A DNA stretch of 6,650 nt. Source: Streptococcaceae bacterium. Lineage in GTDB: Bacteria; Bacillota; Bacilli; Lactobacillales; Streptococcaceae. The position numbers were made by a program, and so were the translations under genes. Below, piece after piece: positions 5,494-6,650 of the stretch. The stretch spans positions 1 through 6,650 of the forward strand of contig JAITWV010000267.1 of NCBI GenBank assembly GCA_031285105.1, in the 5' to 3' direction. The notes under the pieces are model-generated. The model was given only the letters and a program-made list of their open reading frames with translations. It did no database searches and had not been told where the DNA came from. Within the stretch, counting starts at the first letter, position 1; every line of letters begins with the position of its first letter.

Positions 5494-6519
5494 ATGTATG
5501 GACCAAAAAGAAAACGTGAGCCATTGGAAATTGAGGCGTTTGTTAATTTAGAAGATTCGAATTTTCGTGATCTGCAAGGACGTTTTGTGATTTTGCCAAG
5601 TGGACTCAATCGCTTCAAACATGAACTGCAAAGACGAAATTTACTCTTGCCTGCTCATTTAACTGACGTGATCGGTTTCGTTTATGTGGATTATGTCGCA
5701 GGGCTTTCTTTGTTTATTTGTGGAGCGGTTTCGCCTGAATTTAATGAAGTCTTTTTGTTTGAAGAAATGAATTTTCCGATTGAATTACGATTAAGACTAA
5801 ACCACATGATTCATCCTAGGCTGTTAGTCTTAGAAAATTTTTGGGAACCGGAAAGCTCGCTTATTCTTGAAAAGGTAAAAAAAGAGCATTATCAAGATAC
5901 CAAGAAAAATAAAATTCGTGAGATTACTTGGCTAGATCCAATTCGTGCGAGTCAATTTCCTGATCATCTAACGGTTTTTGTACAAGAGGAAACTTCAAAT
6001 GAAATCAGTGAGCAAGAAAGTATTTGGGTGAGACCGATTAGTATTTTGTCGTTAAATGAAAAAAATGTCGTCCTTGAAGTGGAAATTTTAAATAGCTCAA
6101 GTAACTTAGCAGTCAAACAAGGGAAATTTTCAGTGGTGAGTATTTCCACATTTGCTGATGGGACGCCTTTAGCTGTGTTGCAAAGTAGAATTCAAAACGA
6201 TGTGGCTGGCTTTATTCATCCGATTAACGTAAGAGAGTTTGACTCAAAAAAACAATATAAGCAGTTAAGCCAAAAGTGTGAAAAATATTTATCTGAAGGC
6301 AAGTTAGAAGAGGCCAAAGTTTTGTTAATTGAGCTGGCAGCTAACTTTGAAAATAGCACGCAATCAATGGATGATCCCAAACCACAAGTCAAGCATTTTT
6401 ATAATGTGTTAGAAGAAGTCATTTTTCATGAATTGGTTTCAGACTCGACTCCGATTTTGATCATAAAAGATGATTATGCTTGGGTAACGAAACAGTTACG
6501 ACAAATTTATAGAAATTAG
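5494..6519 (+). CDS. Unrecognised 341-aa protein, second gene of the LysR operon
   Basis: I do not recognise a family. With the start at 5494 the protein begins MYGPKRKREP. The basic N-terminus is not followed by a signal peptide or a long membrane helix, so it is probably cytoplasmic. Residues 10-110 look mixed alpha/beta, with hydrophobic strands such as GRFVILPSG and GFVYVDYVAGLSLFICGAVS. Residues 150-240 look beta-rich, with short strands around SIWVRPISILSL and NVVLEVEIL. From about 250 the protein is helical; KYLSEGKLEEAKVLLIEL (about 265-282) resembles one TPR-like helical hairpin. No catalytic motif or metal site stands out. Its place 30 nt after a LysR gene suggests co-expression with the regulator, but that says little about its job. 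Codon and base use match the neighbour. Confidence 0.85.
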   Translation: MYGPKRKREPLEIEAFVNLEDSNFRDLQGRFVILPSGLNRFKHELQRRNLLLPAHLTDVIGFVYVDYVAGLSLFICGAVSPEFNEVFLFEEMNFPIELRLRLNHMIHPRLLVLENFWEPESSLILEKVKKEHYQDTKKNKIREITWLDPIRASQFPDHLTVFVQEETSNEISEQESIWVRPISILSLNEKNVVLEVEILNSSSNLAVKQGKFSVVSISTFADGTPLAVLQSRIQNDVAGFIHPINVREFDSKKQYKQLSQKCEKYLSEGKLEEAKVLLIELAANFENSTQSMDDPKPQVKHFYNVLEEVIFHELVSDSTPILIIKDDYAWVTKQLRQIYRN

Positions 6520-6539
6520 AAGAAATTTATAAAAAACTG

Positions 6540-6650
6540 ACTACCCTGCGTATCTAGCGATAGGTGCGTACTCGGTGTTAATTGCTTTTAAATCCTAAAG
6601 CTCAACGACTACAATAGATAGCTAGAAATGGCAAACTATGAATGTGGGAA
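6540..6650 (+). ncRNA. Possible 5' part of a group I intron-like structured RNA (continues beyond window)
   Basis: After the stop at 6517-6519 no gene is visible. AATTGC (6580-6585) and CTCAACGACTA (6601-6611) resemble the conserved P and R core segments of phage-type group I introns; the td intron, from memory, has CCTAACGACTA. TATCTA (6551-6556) can pair with TAGATA (6615-6620), just after GACTA, where the P3 partner should be. The P7 partner (TAGTC) would lie outside the window. The space between the putative P3 and P7 strands is short for full P4-P6 helices, which counts against the call. Other structured RNA or the left end of a mobile element are alternatives. Confidence 0.25.

Noticed and set aside
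6540..6650. tRNA, tmRNA or T-box leader
   Set aside because: No cloverleaf, no GGTTC-type T arm, no tmRNA core and no GGTGG T-box sequence could be found.

Overview
The DNA is AT-rich and uses strong AGGAGG ribosome-binding sites. It encodes an LPXTG sortase substrate and a CpsY/MetR-like LysR regulator. Together these point to a low-GC Gram-positive bacterium, most likely of the Lactobacillales (Enterococcus or a relative). The genus is inferred from the overall look of the sequence, not from a diagnostic gene.

Layout. (1) 1-831 is the 3' end of a plus-strand gene for a sortase-anchored surface protein (LPSTG, hydrophobic helix, basic tail), closed by a hairpin terminator. (2) 832-1366 is a 535-nt non-coding gap. 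It holds an array of four interleaved inverted arms built on the word ATTCGCC. (3) 1367-2374 encodes an unrecognised single-pass membrane protein with a cytoplasmic zinc ribbon and a cysteine-rich, DnaJ-like outer part. It faces (4) a minus-strand gene (2511-3968) for an ATPase_2/DUF234 protein, with a strong shared terminator between the two. (5) 3969-4554 is non-coding. It holds an operator-like triple AACATTAT repeat by the ATPase gene, a second inverted-arm array built on the word AATAAGG, and a GC-rich 72-nt stem-loop. (6) 4555-5463 encodes a LysR-type regulator, followed after 30 nt by (7) an unrecognised 341-aa protein (5494-6519), probably in the same transcript. (8) 6520-6650 is non-coding; its last ~100 nt have features reminiscent of a group I intron core that would continue beyond the window.

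The genes do not form one pathway. The surface protein, the Cys-rich membrane protein and the ATPase look like independent accessory transcription units. The LysR gene and the 341-aa gene look like a two-gene operon. The most unusual content is non-coding. The two intergenic arrays use unrelated core words but share a layout: arms about 22 bp apart, the first three in the order plus, minus, minus, with the first and third sharing one flank and the second carrying another. This may be a family of modular palindromic elements.
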